Source: an uncultured Candidatus Saccharibacteria bacterium (GTDB lineage: Bacteria > Patescibacteriota > Saccharimonadia > Saccharimonadales > Saccharimonadaceae). From it: a stretch of 64,000 nt of DNA. The stretch's first letter is position 1; each line of letters opens with the position of its first letter. Below, in pieces: positions 37,250 through 46,434 of the stretch. A program made the position numbers and the translations under genes. A model generated the notes under the pieces. It made no database searches, was not told the origin of the DNA, and saw only the letters and a list, made by a program, of their open reading frames with translations. The stretch is taken from contig CALHZK010000005.1 of NCBI GenBank assembly GCA_938040655.1, positions 36,622 through 100,621 of the forward strand, in the 5' to 3' direction.

Positions 37250-37729
37250 ATGACCAAGGAACTTATTATAAAATTGATTGCCGATGGCCTCGTGGTACCA
37301 GTTGTGCTGATTGGCGTGTATACGCTGATACGATTCGTACCAAAGCACCAGAAATACCAAGTGTATGCGCGGGTATTGATGGCTGGGTTGACCGCCTATG
37401 TGGTTGCGAAGATTGCTGGCTTGCTGTATCAGCCAAGTGCACAGCGCCCGTTTGAGCTACTTGGGGTGAATGCCGGTGCGTCGTCGCTGAATAATCCAGG
37501 GTTTCCATCTGACCATGCCCTGTTTACGATGGCGATCACGCTAGCCGTTTGGTACGGGGCGCGGTGTCGAGGCTGGGCAGTCGGCTGCCTGGTATTGACG
37601 TTGGCCGTGTGTGTTGGCCGTGTGTTGGCTCTGGTGCACACACCGCTCGATGTGATAGGCGGTTTGATAATCGCTTGCAGCGGTATTGTCTGGTATAGGC
37701 CGCTACCACCAGTGAAAAAACCTATATAA
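37250..37729 (+). CDS. PAP2-superfamily membrane phosphatase
   Basis: 159 residues with about five hydrophobic segments. The three phosphatase motifs are present in reduced form: QPSAQRPFE, GFPSDHA (PSxH-like) and GRVLALVHTPLDVIGG (the SRx5HxxxD-like motif with Gly-Arg). This resembles undecaprenyl diphosphate phosphatases that recycle the cell-wall lipid carrier. The gene is monocistronic. Confidence 0.88.
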   Translation: MTKELIIKLIADGLVVPVVLIGVYTLIRFVPKHQKYQVYARVLMAGLTAYVVAKIAGLLYQPSAQRPFELLGVNAGASSLNNPGFPSDHALFTMAITLAVWYGARCRGWAVGCLVLTLAVCVGRVLALVHTPLDVIGGLIIACSGIVWYRPLPPVKKPI

Positions 37730-37789
37730 TACCTCTATTTGCAATTTTTGCAAATGTATGCTACGATCCCAAATGTAAAGAGGATAGCC

Positions 37790-38284
37790 ATGAGTTTAAT
37801 GACGACGTTTTTTCATGATCAGCAGACGAGCTACACATACACGATGAGCAAGACGACGTTTGGTCGTATCGTACTGATTGCTGCTTGTGGCGGTGTGATG
37901 GCATGGGTGTTGTCGCTAGCGTTTGATAAATTGATGTTGACGCCACTGTTTTGTAGTGGTGCTTCGGCGAACGTGCGAATGTGTGCACACAGCACTATGC
38001 TGGGCGGTGACATTGCGCTCTTGTTAGTCAATATGCTTCTTTTGCCTCTCCTGGCGGTGACGGGGGTGCGGCGGCCGCTTTTGGTAGTGCTTGCTGCGGC
38101 AGTATCTCTGTGGGGCATGACCATCTGGACAAACGGTTTTTGGCTGTGGTCGCTTGGGCTGACTGTTGTAGTGATGACACTAGTTTATGCCACACTGGCG
38201 TGGCTGAATCAAGCAAAGCATAACGGCGTCGCAATCGTCTTGCTATTATTGTTCGCTGTCCTGGCCCGCCTGGTGTTGGCTTAG
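37790..38284 (+). CDS. Hypothetical membrane protein
   Basis: 164 residues from ATG 37790, chosen because AGAGGA lies upstream; earlier in-frame starts lack this. About four hydrophobic segments, with two Cys in an external-looking loop (FCSGASANVRMCAHS) that may form a disulfide. No family recognised. It lies between the PAP2 phosphatase and rmuC. Confidence 0.72.
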   Translation: MSLMTTFFHDQQTSYTYTMSKTTFGRIVLIAACGGVMAWVLSLAFDKLMLTPLFCSGASANVRMCAHSTMLGGDIALLLVNMLLLPLLAVTGVRRPLLVVLAAAVSLWGMTIWTNGFWLWSLGLTVVVMTLVYATLAWLNQAKHNGVAIVLLLLFAVLARLVLA

Positions 38285-38301
38285 TGCCTACTTGACTCTG
38301 C

Positions 38302-38307
38302 TACACT
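38302..38307 (+). promoter_or_regulatory. -10 box (TGC-TACACT) of rmuC, leaderless
   Basis: TACACT is 6 nt before ATG 38314. Confidence 0.6.
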
Positions 38308-38313
38308 AGAGAT

Positions 38314-39387
38314 ATGGATACGTTGATTGTACTAGTCGGTCTATTAATCATAGTGGTAGTGGTGCTCGCGGTTTTAGTGTGGTTGGCCATGGCGAGATTG
38401 AAAGAGCTACGGCAAACTTCTGCGGTCGATCTTCTCAAAACAGACATGGTAGAAATGAGCCGGGCTGTCAGCCAACTATCGACTTCAGTGAACGAGAGGC
38501 TTGAACGTAGTAGCCACACAGTGCAGACTTCGGTTCAGAAGCAGCTATCAGAGAGCGCTCGCCTGGTGGCTGATGTCGCAAACCGTCTGGCAAAGTTGGA
38601 CGAGACTAACCGGCGGGTAGTCGATGTGGCGACGGATCTGAAAACCCTACAAAATGTGCTGTCTAACCCTAAGCAGCGAGGGGTATTTGGTGAATTTTAT
38701 CTTGAGAGTGTGCTTGATAACGTCTTGCCAGCCACTCAGTATCAAATGCAATATAGTTTTCGTGATGGTGTGATCGTCGATGCAGTCGTCTTTCTGGATA
38801 AGGGGAAGATTTTGCCGATTGACAGCAAGTTCTCTTTGGAAAATTATAATCGAATGATTAACGCGCAAGATAAGGCCGAGAGGCAGGCTTTGCTCCTAAA
38901 GGTCAAGGCTGACCTAAAGGCGCGTATAGATGAGACCGCCAAGTATATTCGGCCAGCTGAGCAGACTATGGATTTTGCTTTTATGTTTATCCCGAGTGAG
39001 TCGCTGTATTATGATTTGTTGATCAATAATGTGGGGAATGGCGGCTCAAGCAGAGACCTGATCGAGTACGCATTTCGGGATAGGCGAGTGATCATTGTCA
39101 GCCCGACTAGTTTTTTGGCTTATCTACAGACTGTGCTTCAGGGCTTGCGTAGTCTGCAGATAGAAGAGCAAGCCCGCGATATTCAAGTACGGGTCGGCCT
39201 ATTGGGCACGCACATAAAGAAGTTTGATGATTTGATGAGCCGGATGGGCAAATCGCTTTCGACTACAGTCAATCACTACAATAATTCGTATAAGGAGCTT
39301 GCCAAAATCGATAAAGACATTGTTCGGATCGCCGGGAGTGAGAAGCAAACAGACCCGCAACTGATTGACCGGCCGCACGGAGAATGA
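38314..39387 (+). CDS. rmuC: DNA recombination protein RmuC
   Basis: 357 residues: an N-terminal membrane helix (about 4-26), a coiled coil (about 30-110), then the RmuC nuclease-like domain with KQRGVFGEFYLESVLDNVLP, PIDSKFSLENY and FAFMFIPSESLYYDLL. These motifs match the family well. RmuC limits DNA inversions and is tied to recombination at short inverted repeats. It ends at a bidirectional terminator. Confidence 0.94.
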   Translation: MDTLIVLVGLLIIVVVVLAVLVWLAMARLKELRQTSAVDLLKTDMVEMSRAVSQLSTSVNERLERSSHTVQTSVQKQLSESARLVADVANRLAKLDETNRRVVDVATDLKTLQNVLSNPKQRGVFGEFYLESVLDNVLPATQYQMQYSFRDGVIVDAVVFLDKGKILPIDSKFSLENYNRMINAQDKAERQALLLKVKADLKARIDETAKYIRPAEQTMDFAFMFIPSESLYYDLLINNVGNGGSSRDLIEYAFRDRRVIIVSPTSFLAYLQTVLQGLRSLQIEEQARDIQVRVGLLGTHIKKFDDLMSRMGKSLSTTVNHYNNSYKELAKIDKDIVRIAGSEKQTDPQLIDRPHGE

Positions 39388-39412
39388 CTATGACTAAGTA
39401 GTGATCAAACTA

Positions 39413-39441
39413 AAACCCCCTATTGAACCTTAGGGGGTTTT
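39413..39441. terminator. Bidirectional intrinsic terminator
   Basis: AAAACCCCCTA pairs with TAGGGGGTTTT over 11 bp between the convergent rmuC and aquaporin genes; T or A runs are built into the stem on both strands. Confidence 0.85.
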
Positions 39442-39462
39442 GCAATGCAGCATTCGCTACTA

Positions 39463-40431
39463 TTAGTTGGCGAGCTTTTCAGCTTTTGAGCGGTAGTTGA
39501 CCAGCAGGAACAAGTTACCACCGAGTGCTGCGCCGATGAGGGTCGCAGTAATCACCTCAAGACTGAGACGGCTATAATTCTTCTCACCTTCCGCTGGTGC
39601 AGCAGCGCCGTTCTTCAACTGGCTATCGGTCTTTTCGGTAGCCGCAAGAGCAACTGCAGGGTTCAGTGTTGCACCGCTGACGTAGAGCTCATGTGGCAGG
39701 GCGTGTTGCTTGTTTTGATCGATTGTACCAGACTGTACGCCTTCACGAGCAGCTTTGTATGCGCCATTTTGTACTGGTGCAAGTAGTGTGCCGGCAACAA
39801 GCAAACCAATCGTCAGCGACATACCGATGCCGACAGCTTTGCCGCTTGATTTCACCTCTTGGCGTGACAGCACAGCAGCTAAGCCAAACATAAAGACTGC
39901 CGCACCGACCAGCTCGATCGCAAAGATACCCCATGAGAAGCTCATAAAGCTATCGAAACTGAGCGAGAAGGTGTTGTTCGACAGGACGTTCAAAAGTACG
40001 ACTGCAGACATGGCACCTAAGAATTGTGCGGCCCAATAAAACGGTACTAAGGCAGTTTTTAGCTTTCGCATACTCCATAGACCAAACGTCACCGCTGGGT
40101 TGATGTGTGAGCCAGAAACGGCACCAATTGCCAAAACCATTACAGTGAGAGTCAGGCCGACATAGAATGGTGCAAAGTTGAAATAACCAGTTGATAATGC
40201 GACGAGCGTCAAAATAAATGTACCAACTAGCTCGGTGATGACGATATTGATAAGGTTGCCCGGAAGCAGTGATGTGCGAGCGCGCTCCTTGGTTGTCGTA
40301 TCGATAACTTCTACCATTTCTTCTTCAACCACAACTTTTTCGACTGGTTGAGCGACTGCTTCGGCTGTCTTTTTTTTGGATGCCGACTTGGTAGCGGTGG
40401 CCTTTTTGGTCATAGGCTTCTTACTGGCCAT
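39463..40431 (-). CDS. Aquaporin/MIP family channel with a charged N-terminal extension
   Basis: 322 residues. The first 60 are rich in Lys, Thr and Ala and then Glu and Val, ahead of six membrane segments. Both NPA boxes are present: SGSHINPAVTFG and SGATLNPAVALA. An unusual hydrophilic loop (about 225-250) precedes the second box. It should conduct water or glycerol. AAAGGAGGG lies before the ATG and TATAAT upstream. Confidence 0.92.
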   Translation of the reverse strand: MASKKPMTKKATATKSASKKKTAEAVAQPVEKVVVEEEMVEVIDTTTKERARTSLLPGNLINIVITELVGTFILTLVALSTGYFNFAPFYVGLTLTVMVLAIGAVSGSHINPAVTFGLWSMRKLKTALVPFYWAAQFLGAMSAVVLLNVLSNNTFSLSFDSFMSFSWGIFAIELVGAAVFMFGLAAVLSRQEVKSSGKAVGIGMSLTIGLLVAGTLLAPVQNGAYKAAREGVQSGTIDQNKQHALPHELYVSGATLNPAVALAATEKTDSQLKNGAAAPAEGEKNYSRLSLEVITATLIGAALGGNLFLLVNYRSKAEKLAN

Positions 40432-40483
40432 ATTGGGTAATCCCTCCTTTACATACTATTACCAGCCATTATAGCATATCTGT

Positions 40484-40489
40484 TATACT
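40484..40489 (+). promoter_or_regulatory. -10 box (TGT-TATACT) of the 40496-pheS operon, leaderless
   Basis: TATACT is 6 nt before ATG 40496. Confidence 0.65.
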
Positions 40490-40495
40490 GGTCCT

Positions 40496-40741
40496 ATGGG
40501 ATTATTTATGAATCAAACAGATCGGCGTAGTAAGTTGCAAGAGCGGGTGGCGGCAGAGCTGCGTGAAAAAACCAAAAATTCGCAGCTGCGTGATGAGGCA
40601 GCGAGCGATGGCGTCGAAGACACGGCCTATTTAGAAGGGACAAAGCAGACGACGACGCTAGCCTGGGCGTGGATCGTGATCGCTATCTTGGCGGCGGTTG
40701 TCATTATGTTGTTCTTCTTGCAGGGAGGGCAGCGTGCCTAG
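40496..40741 (+). CDS. Small single-TM protein, co-transcribed with pheS
   Basis: 81 residues: a charged N-terminal helix (RRSKLQERVAAELREKTKN), then one C-terminal membrane helix (about 54-76). No family recognised. The end overlaps the pheS start by 8 nt, so translation is coupled. Confidence 0.72.
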   Translation: MGLFMNQTDRRSKLQERVAAELREKTKNSQLRDEAASDGVEDTAYLEGTKQTTTLAWAWIVIAILAAVVIMLFFLQGGQRA

Positions 40742-41792
40742 TTCACCGATTGATTCGCGGCGAGAGAAATTGTTGCTGATGATCGCGCAGTCGGATTCAC
40801 CGCGAGAAGTTCTGCGGCATGAGGGGCTGCGATCATTGTATGAACAGATAAAATCGCTTCCGCCAGCTGAGCGAGGCCCGTTTGGCCGGCAGGTCAATGA
40901 ACTGAAACAGGTGTTGCAGCAGGCGGTAGACCGGCGGCTCGCTGATCTGGAGAGGGTTACGCTATCGCCGATTGATGTGACAGCGCCGATGGATATCAAC
41001 GCACCGATTCCATCGCTCCTACCTAGCGATCATGGTACAATTCACCCACTTCGTACCGAAATTGAACGCATCTCTGACATCTTCAACCGCATGGGTTTCG
41101 TAGCAGAAGAGTCGCGTGAAATCGACGACCAGTTTCATATGTTTGAGAGTCTTAATTTTCCGAAGGGTCATCCTGCGCGCGATGATTACGATACATTCAT
41201 GACCGAGGAGACTGATGCCAATGGCGATCGCTTGATTGCACCGGCGCATACCTCGACTATGCAAAATCGTATTCTCAAGAAATACCGTGGTAATTTAGAG
41301 AGAGGCGAGGCGATTGCGGCAATTGTGCCAGACCGGGTGTTTCGCAATGAAGACCTGGACGCACGGCATGAGCATACGTTTTATCAGGTTGAGGGCGTGT
41401 ATGTCGCCAAAGGTGTGAATGTCGGTAATTTGATCGCTACGCTGCAGGAATTTTTGCAGGAATATTATGGCAAGAGGCTTGATGTGCGCGTCAACCCGTT
41501 TTATTTCCCGTTCACTGAGCCGAGTTTTGAGTTTGCGCTGAGCTGCCCGTTCTGCGAAGGCGAAAAGCCGGATTGTAAAGTTTGCTCGGGCGAAGGCTGG
41601 ATCGAACTGCTAGGCTGCGGCATGATCCATCCGAATGTGCTGAAAGCTGCTGACATCGATCCGAATGAGTATACTGGCTTTGCCTTTGGTTGCGGCATCG
41701 ACCGCTTGGTGATGATGAAGTATGGTATCGAGGATGTACGGCATTTTGAGAGTGGGCGGCTAGATTTCCTGATGCAGTTTAATTGGCTGTAA
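40734..41792 (+). CDS. pheS: Phenylalanyl-tRNA synthetase alpha chain
   Basis: 352 residues from GTG 40734, preferred because GGAGGG lies 5-9 nt upstream. Class II synthetase motifs: HPLRTEIERISDIFNRMGF, then APAHTSTMQNR and the C-terminal GFAFGCGIDRLVMMKYGI. A Cys cluster (CPFCEG, CKVCSG) precedes WIELLGCGMIHPNVL and may bind zinc. The partner pheT is not adjacent but about 21 kb downstream at 63150. Confidence 0.96.
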   Translation: MPSSPIDSRREKLLLMIAQSDSPREVLRHEGLRSLYEQIKSLPPAERGPFGRQVNELKQVLQQAVDRRLADLERVTLSPIDVTAPMDINAPIPSLLPSDHGTIHPLRTEIERISDIFNRMGFVAEESREIDDQFHMFESLNFPKGHPARDDYDTFMTEETDANGDRLIAPAHTSTMQNRILKKYRGNLERGEAIAAIVPDRVFRNEDLDARHEHTFYQVEGVYVAKGVNVGNLIATLQEFLQEYYGKRLDVRVNPFYFPFTEPSFEFALSCPFCEGEKPDCKVCSGEGWIELLGCGMIHPNVLKAADIDPNEYTGFAFGCGIDRLVMMKYGIEDVRHFESGRLDFLMQFNWL

Positions 41793-41834
41793 CATAGTGG
41801 CTATCTCTCAGGCAAGGGTAGTTGATAGCAATAT

Positions 41835-41871
41835 ACACCAAACCTACCGTGTTGAGCGGTAGGTTTGGTGT
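41835..41871. terminator. Perfect 15-bp hairpin between convergent genes
   Basis: Arms 41835-41849 and 41857-41871 are exact complements around a 7-nt loop. No T run follows. Confidence 0.6.
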
Positions 41872-41935
41872 GCTATTCTAAAATAGAAGAGTAGAGGCGA
41901 GGTCGGGCGAGTGTATGCTCGCCCGATGCTGCCCG

Positions 41936-42922
41936 CTACCAGCTATCAGTTGGCCGGCCTGCGTAGAGGTCGAAGTAGTGCTGGTATAGGTTCTGCGACA
42001 TTTTTTCGTTTGGTTTATCAAGCCCTAAGTTGTGGTTGATGTTGAGACTCTTTGGTAGCCGATGATGATCAAATGAGGCACGCGAAGTCTTGGCAATTGC
42101 CTGCGGAATACCACGCGCCAAGTCGGCATCGATTGCATCATCTGACTCGCTGGTCACTACAGCAATTCGCTTGACCCCTGGAGCCTGCAGATCCTTGCGG
42201 TAGCTTTCTTTCATCAGTACGTATTTTGCTAATGCGCGGTATGACAAACCTGAGTCCGCAGTGAACTTATCGGGGACAAGATTATAACCGTAGGCGGTCC
42301 GGAAGTATGGCACTTGCCACTTTGGGAGCATTTTGGCGGATGGCTCATAGAATGGAGCTAAGAGGAGCCCGCGCGAGAATAATCCACCGCCGTATTCAAG
42401 TAGCCATGTTGCCATAGTGCCACCACCAGAATGGCCGACAACACCAACTTCGTCACCAAGGCCGCTGATTTGTTCGGCGCTCGTGTTGACGTAGTTGCCC
42501 ATGTCTTTGATCGATATTTCACCGTGGCGCTTATTGTCGGTGTAGCCGTGCTTTGGTACACGCGGGGCGTAGACATTGTAGCCCTGTTGGTAGAAATACT
42601 CAGCAAGTCCTTTGGCATAGTAGGGGCAACTACTCACCCCGTGGATTAGCAGGACAGCCTTGGTGGTTTTACGGTTGTGAGTCTTGAAGATGCTCCGGCA
42701 TTCTGGGCGCAGCCCCGGCTTGCTTGTTTCCTGTTGGAGCTGCTGATTGATGCTAGCTACCGATTGACTGTAGTCAAGTCGCTTGAAGTGTGCCTGCTGC
42801 AGGGCACTGCTTTTGGTTGGCCACAACGTTAGCGTCGCCACCGCGAAACCGGTAAGTGCGACAAAGCCGCCAACGAGCCATCGTAGTTTGATAAACCCTG
42901 ATTGAGTTAATTGATCTTTCAT
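41936..42922 (-). CDS. Membrane-anchored alpha/beta hydrolase
   Basis: 328 residues from ATG 42922 (AAGGAG 5 nt upstream). An N-terminal membrane helix (about 14-35) precedes an alpha/beta hydrolase fold: VLLIHGVSSCPYYA with the oxyanion loop, nucleophile elbow GHSGGG, an Asp region SDDAIDAD, and a late His in NHNLGLDKPNEKM. It should be an esterase, lipase or thioesterase facing outward; substrate unknown. Confidence 0.87.
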   Translation of the reverse strand: MKDQLTQSGFIKLRWLVGGFVALTGFAVATLTLWPTKSSALQQAHFKRLDYSQSVASINQQLQQETSKPGLRPECRSIFKTHNRKTTKAVLLIHGVSSCPYYAKGLAEYFYQQGYNVYAPRVPKHGYTDNKRHGEISIKDMGNYVNTSAEQISGLGDEVGVVGHSGGGTMATWLLEYGGGLFSRGLLLAPFYEPSAKMLPKWQVPYFRTAYGYNLVPDKFTADSGLSYRALAKYVLMKESYRKDLQAPGVKRIAVVTSESDDAIDADLARGIPQAIAKTSRASFDHHRLPKSLNINHNLGLDKPNEKMSQNLYQHYFDLYAGRPTDSW

Positions 42923-43095
42923 GGACACTCCTTATCTCATCCTCAGTAATATACAATTATATACGGAAGTGGCGGGGTCTGCAATACTATGGGGTTAGTA
43001 TAGTCTGGTAAAACCAGTGACAGCCACACGTAAAAGTTGTAAATTCTACATTTTAGTTATAACGCGCTATAAAGGATGAGCAGTATAAAGTTTGC

Positions 43096-43101
43096 TATAC
43101 T
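43096..43101 (+). promoter_or_regulatory. Extended -10 promoter of the HIT gene, leaderless
   Basis: TGC-TATACT ends 6 nt before ATG 43108. Confidence 0.65.
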
Positions 43102-43107
43102 ACAAAT

Positions 43108-43566
43108 ATGAATCGTACTATTTTTGACGAGATTGTCGCAGGGAATATCAAATCATGGAAAATATGGGAGGACGATACATTCTTGGCCTTTTTGACACCC
43201 TTTCCAAATACACCAGGGGTCACCGTAGTGATTCCGAAGCAAAATCCTGGCGATTACATCTTTGCTATCGATGATGCAGTGTACGGTGACTTTATGCGGG
43301 CGGTTCGTCAGGTCGCGAAGCTCTTGGAGCGAGCATTTGCGACGCCACGGGTCGCGTTGGTCTTTGAGGGGACGGGTGTGGCGCACGTCCACGCCAAGCT
43401 GTACCCGCTCCACGGTGACTTAGCCGGGCGGACTGATGTCTGGGCAGAAAATGCTGAGTTTCATGATACCTATCGTGGTTGGCTGACGACGACCGAGGGG
43501 CCAAAAATGGACGATGCTGAGCTTGATACCATTCAGGCAAAGATCCTTCGAGCAGCTGCTGCGTGA
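43108..43566 (+). CDS. HIT-family nucleotide-binding protein
   Basis: 152 residues of the HIT fold: DEIVAGNIKSWKIWEDDTFLAFL at the N terminus (without the usual Cys pair) and GVAHVHAKLYPLHG near residue 95. The canonical triad HxHxH reads HVHAK, with Lys in the third place. HIT proteins hydrolyse or bind nucleotides such as AppppA or AMP-lysine. The two-component genes follow 39 nt later. Confidence 0.88.
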   Translation: MNRTIFDEIVAGNIKSWKIWEDDTFLAFLTPFPNTPGVTVVIPKQNPGDYIFAIDDAVYGDFMRAVRQVAKLLERAFATPRVALVFEGTGVAHVHAKLYPLHGDLAGRTDVWAENAEFHDTYRGWLTTTEGPKMDDAELDTIQAKILRAAAA

Positions 43567-43590
43567 CGGCTCTTATTGAACCAAAGATGA

Positions 43591-43596
43591 TATAAA
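43591..43596 (+). promoter_or_regulatory. -10-like box of the response regulator gene
   Basis: TATAAA lies 8 nt before ATG 43605; no Shine-Dalgarno sequence. Confidence 0.45.
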
Positions 43597-43604
43597 ACGA
43601 GAGT

Positions 43605-44261
43605 ATGCAGCCAGTAATTCTCCTTGTCGAAGATGAGCCACATGTTCGTGCGGGGACCCAACAGTTCTTATGTCAGCGCGGCTTTGCCGTACTGACTGCA
43701 GCCAGTGGCGAAGAGGCATTGACAAAGTACTCTGGAGCGGCTGTCATCATTCTCGATATCATGCTGCCAGGGGTGAGTGGCATCGAGACATTGCATCAGA
43801 TTCGCCAGACCAGCGACGTGCCAGTGTTGATGCTAACGGCACTACACGATGAGCCGACGCAAGTTGCGAGTTTTGACGAGCTGGCGGATGATTATATGAG
43901 TAAGCCATTTTCACTGGTGATTTTAGAGAAACGAATCAGGGCGCTGCTTCGCCGCCAGCAGCAACCCGCCACAACCTTGTGGCGCCGCGGCCTAGCCTCG
44001 GTGGATTTTGCGGCCTATCAGGGGTTTTATGATAATACTGATGCGCACCTCAAGCCCAAAGAAGTGCAGCTGCTCAAGCTGCTGGTGGATAACCCACACA
44101 TGGTCTGGAGCCGCCAAGCTATCATCGATAAGTTGTGGCGCGATGACGAGGTGCCATTCGACCGGGTGATCGACGTTTACATCAAAAACCTGCGCAAGAA
44201 ATTGCACCTTGATTGCATCATCACGGTAAAGGGAGTGGGTTATCGCTATGAAGCGGCTTAA
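43605..44261 (+). CDS. OmpR-type response regulator
   Basis: 218 residues. Receiver domain (about 1-118) with acidic pocket EDE, phosphoacceptor Asp in IILDIMLPG near residue 50 and Lys in SKPF near 103. The winged-helix DNA-binding domain (about 145-217) has KPKEVQLLKLLVDNP and IDVYIKNLRKKL with VKGVGYRYE at the end. The start of the histidine kinase overlaps the stop by 14 nt. Together they resemble the VncRS or BceRS type that controls adjacent FtsX-ABC transporters. Confidence 0.93.
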   Translation: MQPVILLVEDEPHVRAGTQQFLCQRGFAVLTAASGEEALTKYSGAAVIILDIMLPGVSGIETLHQIRQTSDVPVLMLTALHDEPTQVASFDELADDYMSKPFSLVILEKRIRALLRRQQQPATTLWRRGLASVDFAAYQGFYDNTDAHLKPKEVQLLKLLVDNPHMVWSRQAIIDKLWRDDEVPFDRVIDVYIKNLRKKLHLDCIITVKGVGYRYEAA

Positions 44262-45630
44262 ATTATTCCCCAAAACATTTTTGGTGTCAATTGGCCTATT
44301 CGCGGCATTGATCATCCTGGTGCATGCGCTGGTCTACACCTTGATGCCGCACTTTTATCTACAGCAAAAAGAGCGTGAAGCGGCCGGTAATCTGGCGGTG
44401 CTCGTGACTGAACTACGCGGTAAATCGACTGAGGACATGCGCCGTCTCAGCCAAGAGTTCGCTCAGGTGAAAAACGTCAATATCACACTGACAATTAACG
44501 GGCGCGACCAGTATTTTCAGGGGTTCGAGTCCATCAATATCGTGACGGACAGCGGTAAATCGGTCGATACTAGCGTGGTGAAAATCGCTGATGGAAAAAC
44601 GGTCGATCCGCGCTCGGTGATTTTGCAGCAGGGAAGTGTGGCGAATAGCCAAGGTCAAACGATCACGGTCAAGTTGCTGGCCGACGTGGCGCCCGTTGCC
44701 CAAGCCAAGCTCGCCACGCTACACGTATTGCCATACACCATGCTCGGCTCGCTGCTGGTGGCGTTGCTATTTTCCTACGTCTATAGCCGTTTCGTGACGC
44801 GGCCGATTCGCCAGATGGCGGCGGTGACGACGACCATGCAGCAGCTAGAAAAGGGTGCGCGTTATCCAGTGAATAGCAGTGATGAAATCGGCGTGCTGGG
44901 GCGAAATATCAATGAGCTCTATCAAAATCTGCGGCAAACGATTCGCTCGCTGGAGCATGAAAATAAGCGGATCACTCAGCTTGAGAAAGAGAAAATCGCC
45001 TTCCTCCGCGCGGCCTCGCACGAGCTGAAAACACCGCTGGCGGCCCTCCGGATCATGCTCGAAAACATGCAACTCAACATCGGCGAATATAAAAATCGCG
45101 ATCAGTACCTGGCAGAATCGGTGGCGCAGGTTGACCGTTTGGCAGCGATGGTGAATGATGTCTTGCGTTCTGGTAGTGTCGCCGAGCAAGCCCTGCGCCA
45201 AGAGAAACGGCTGAGGATTGATAAGCTAATCACTAAAGTGGTTGACGACTATACACTACTGGCAAAAACGCGTGGCATGGCTTTTGCGGTTGACGCCCGT
45301 CCGACGACCATTCGTGCCAACCGCGACATGATGCGCCACGTCATCTCGAACCTGGTATCAAACGCGGTGCGCCACGGCGACGCCGGGAGCCTGATAACGA
45401 TTACTTGTGACCAGCATGAACTAGCCATCGAAAACGCCTGCAAGCCGCTCACCAAACAGCAGCTCCAGCACGTCTTCGATCCGTTTTATCGGAGCAATGC
45501 CACCACGAAGCAACACGCTAGCAGCAGCGGCATTGGCCTCTACACCGTGAAAATGCTGCTCGACACTAAGGGGTTGGATTATGACTTCACGCCACACGGG
45601 CAGGGTATGCGGTTTGCGGTGAGGTTTTGA
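44248..45630 (+). CDS. Sensor histidine kinase
   Basis: 460 residues: membrane helix (about 9-32), external sensor (about 33-160), second helix (about 162-182), HAMP linker, DHp domain with AASHELKTPLAAL (phospho-His near residue 257) and an ATPase domain with N box HVISNLVSNAVRH and G box SSGIGLYTVKML. It phosphorylates the upstream regulator. Signal unknown; the FtsX-ABC operon at 53.1-56.4 kb is the likely partner, now 7.4 kb away. Confidence 0.93.
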   Translation: MKRLKLFPKTFLVSIGLFAALIILVHALVYTLMPHFYLQQKEREAAGNLAVLVTELRGKSTEDMRRLSQEFAQVKNVNITLTINGRDQYFQGFESINIVTDSGKSVDTSVVKIADGKTVDPRSVILQQGSVANSQGQTITVKLLADVAPVAQAKLATLHVLPYTMLGSLLVALLFSYVYSRFVTRPIRQMAAVTTTMQQLEKGARYPVNSSDEIGVLGRNINELYQNLRQTIRSLEHENKRITQLEKEKIAFLRAASHELKTPLAALRIMLENMQLNIGEYKNRDQYLAESVAQVDRLAAMVNDVLRSGSVAEQALRQEKRLRIDKLITKVVDDYTLLAKTRGMAFAVDARPTTIRANRDMMRHVISNLVSNAVRHGDAGSLITITCDQHELAIENACKPLTKQQLQHVFDPFYRSNATTKQHASSSGIGLYTVKMLLDTKGLDYDFTPHGQGMRFAVRF

Positions 45631-45657
45631 ACCCGTAGAACGCTCACCCTCCTCATC

Positions 45658-46434
45658 CTAGTTATAGTCTGCATATTTCCACCAAGCTATTGTTGCAATA
45701 AATCCCAAAATACTTATCCCAAATAAACTAATTATACTTCCTAGGTTAAACACCACTTTACCAGCAAGACCGCTCACAAGTGCAGGAATAGACCACGGAA
45801 TATATTCACCTAAATTAAGAATCGAACCAAGCTGGGAGAAAAGAATTGTAAAGATAATAAACGCCAATGGTGATAAATACCCTCTCCCGAAACAGGCAAA
45901 AAATGCAACCGGAGTAGAGAGTATTATCGTAAGAGTAGTACAGCAACCAAAAGTAAGTATACCTTCGAAAATCACCGTTAAGTTCCAACCATCAAGTTTA
46001 ATTAGATGACCAACCAGTAGTCCTAACGAAAGTGTAAAAATTGATATAAGATAACTCCACAAAGCGATAACTATAAATTTTGATAATACAATCGTACCTT
46101 TTTTAATCGGAAGCGCTAATAAGTCCGCCATAGTTTTATCAGAGTATTCTCTACCAAAAACCCAAGATGTTGTAAATCCAAAAATAAGTAATCCCCCAAC
46201 AGAAATCACTTGTGATAAGGTCATTAAGTATGATGGCCAATCTGTTATTCTCATCATCTCCATTTTTGCAGAAATTAAGCCAAGACTTTTGAAAGACTCT
46301 GGATATTTCATCATAACTGCAAATAGTCCAACAACGAGAGGAGCTAAACAGACAGCAAAAATAGTTATTATAGAAAGTTTTGATTTTATTAACTTTCTCC
46401 ATTCAATTAAAATACAGGCAATAATCTTATTCAT
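45658..46434 (-). CDS. ABC-2 type transporter permease
   Basis: 258 residues from ATG 46434 (GGAGGAG upstream). About six hydrophobic segments with Lys-rich ends, typical of ABC-2 permeases of the drug or peptide exporter class. Codon use is AT-rich (many AAA, ATA, TTT), unlike the flanking backbone, and suggests transfer from a low-GC host such as a Firmicute. It overlaps the ATPase gene by 8 nt. Confidence 0.88.
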   Translation of the reverse strand: MNKIIACILIEWRKLIKSKLSIITIFAVCLAPLVVGLFAVMMKYPESFKSLGLISAKMEMMRITDWPSYLMTLSQVISVGGLLIFGFTTSWVFGREYSDKTMADLLALPIKKGTIVLSKFIVIALWSYLISIFTLSLGLLVGHLIKLDGWNLTVIFEGILTFGCCTTLTIILSTPVAFFACFGRGYLSPLAFIIFTILFSQLGSILNLGEYIPWSIPALVSGLAGKVVFNLGSIISLFGISILGFIATIAWWKYADYN

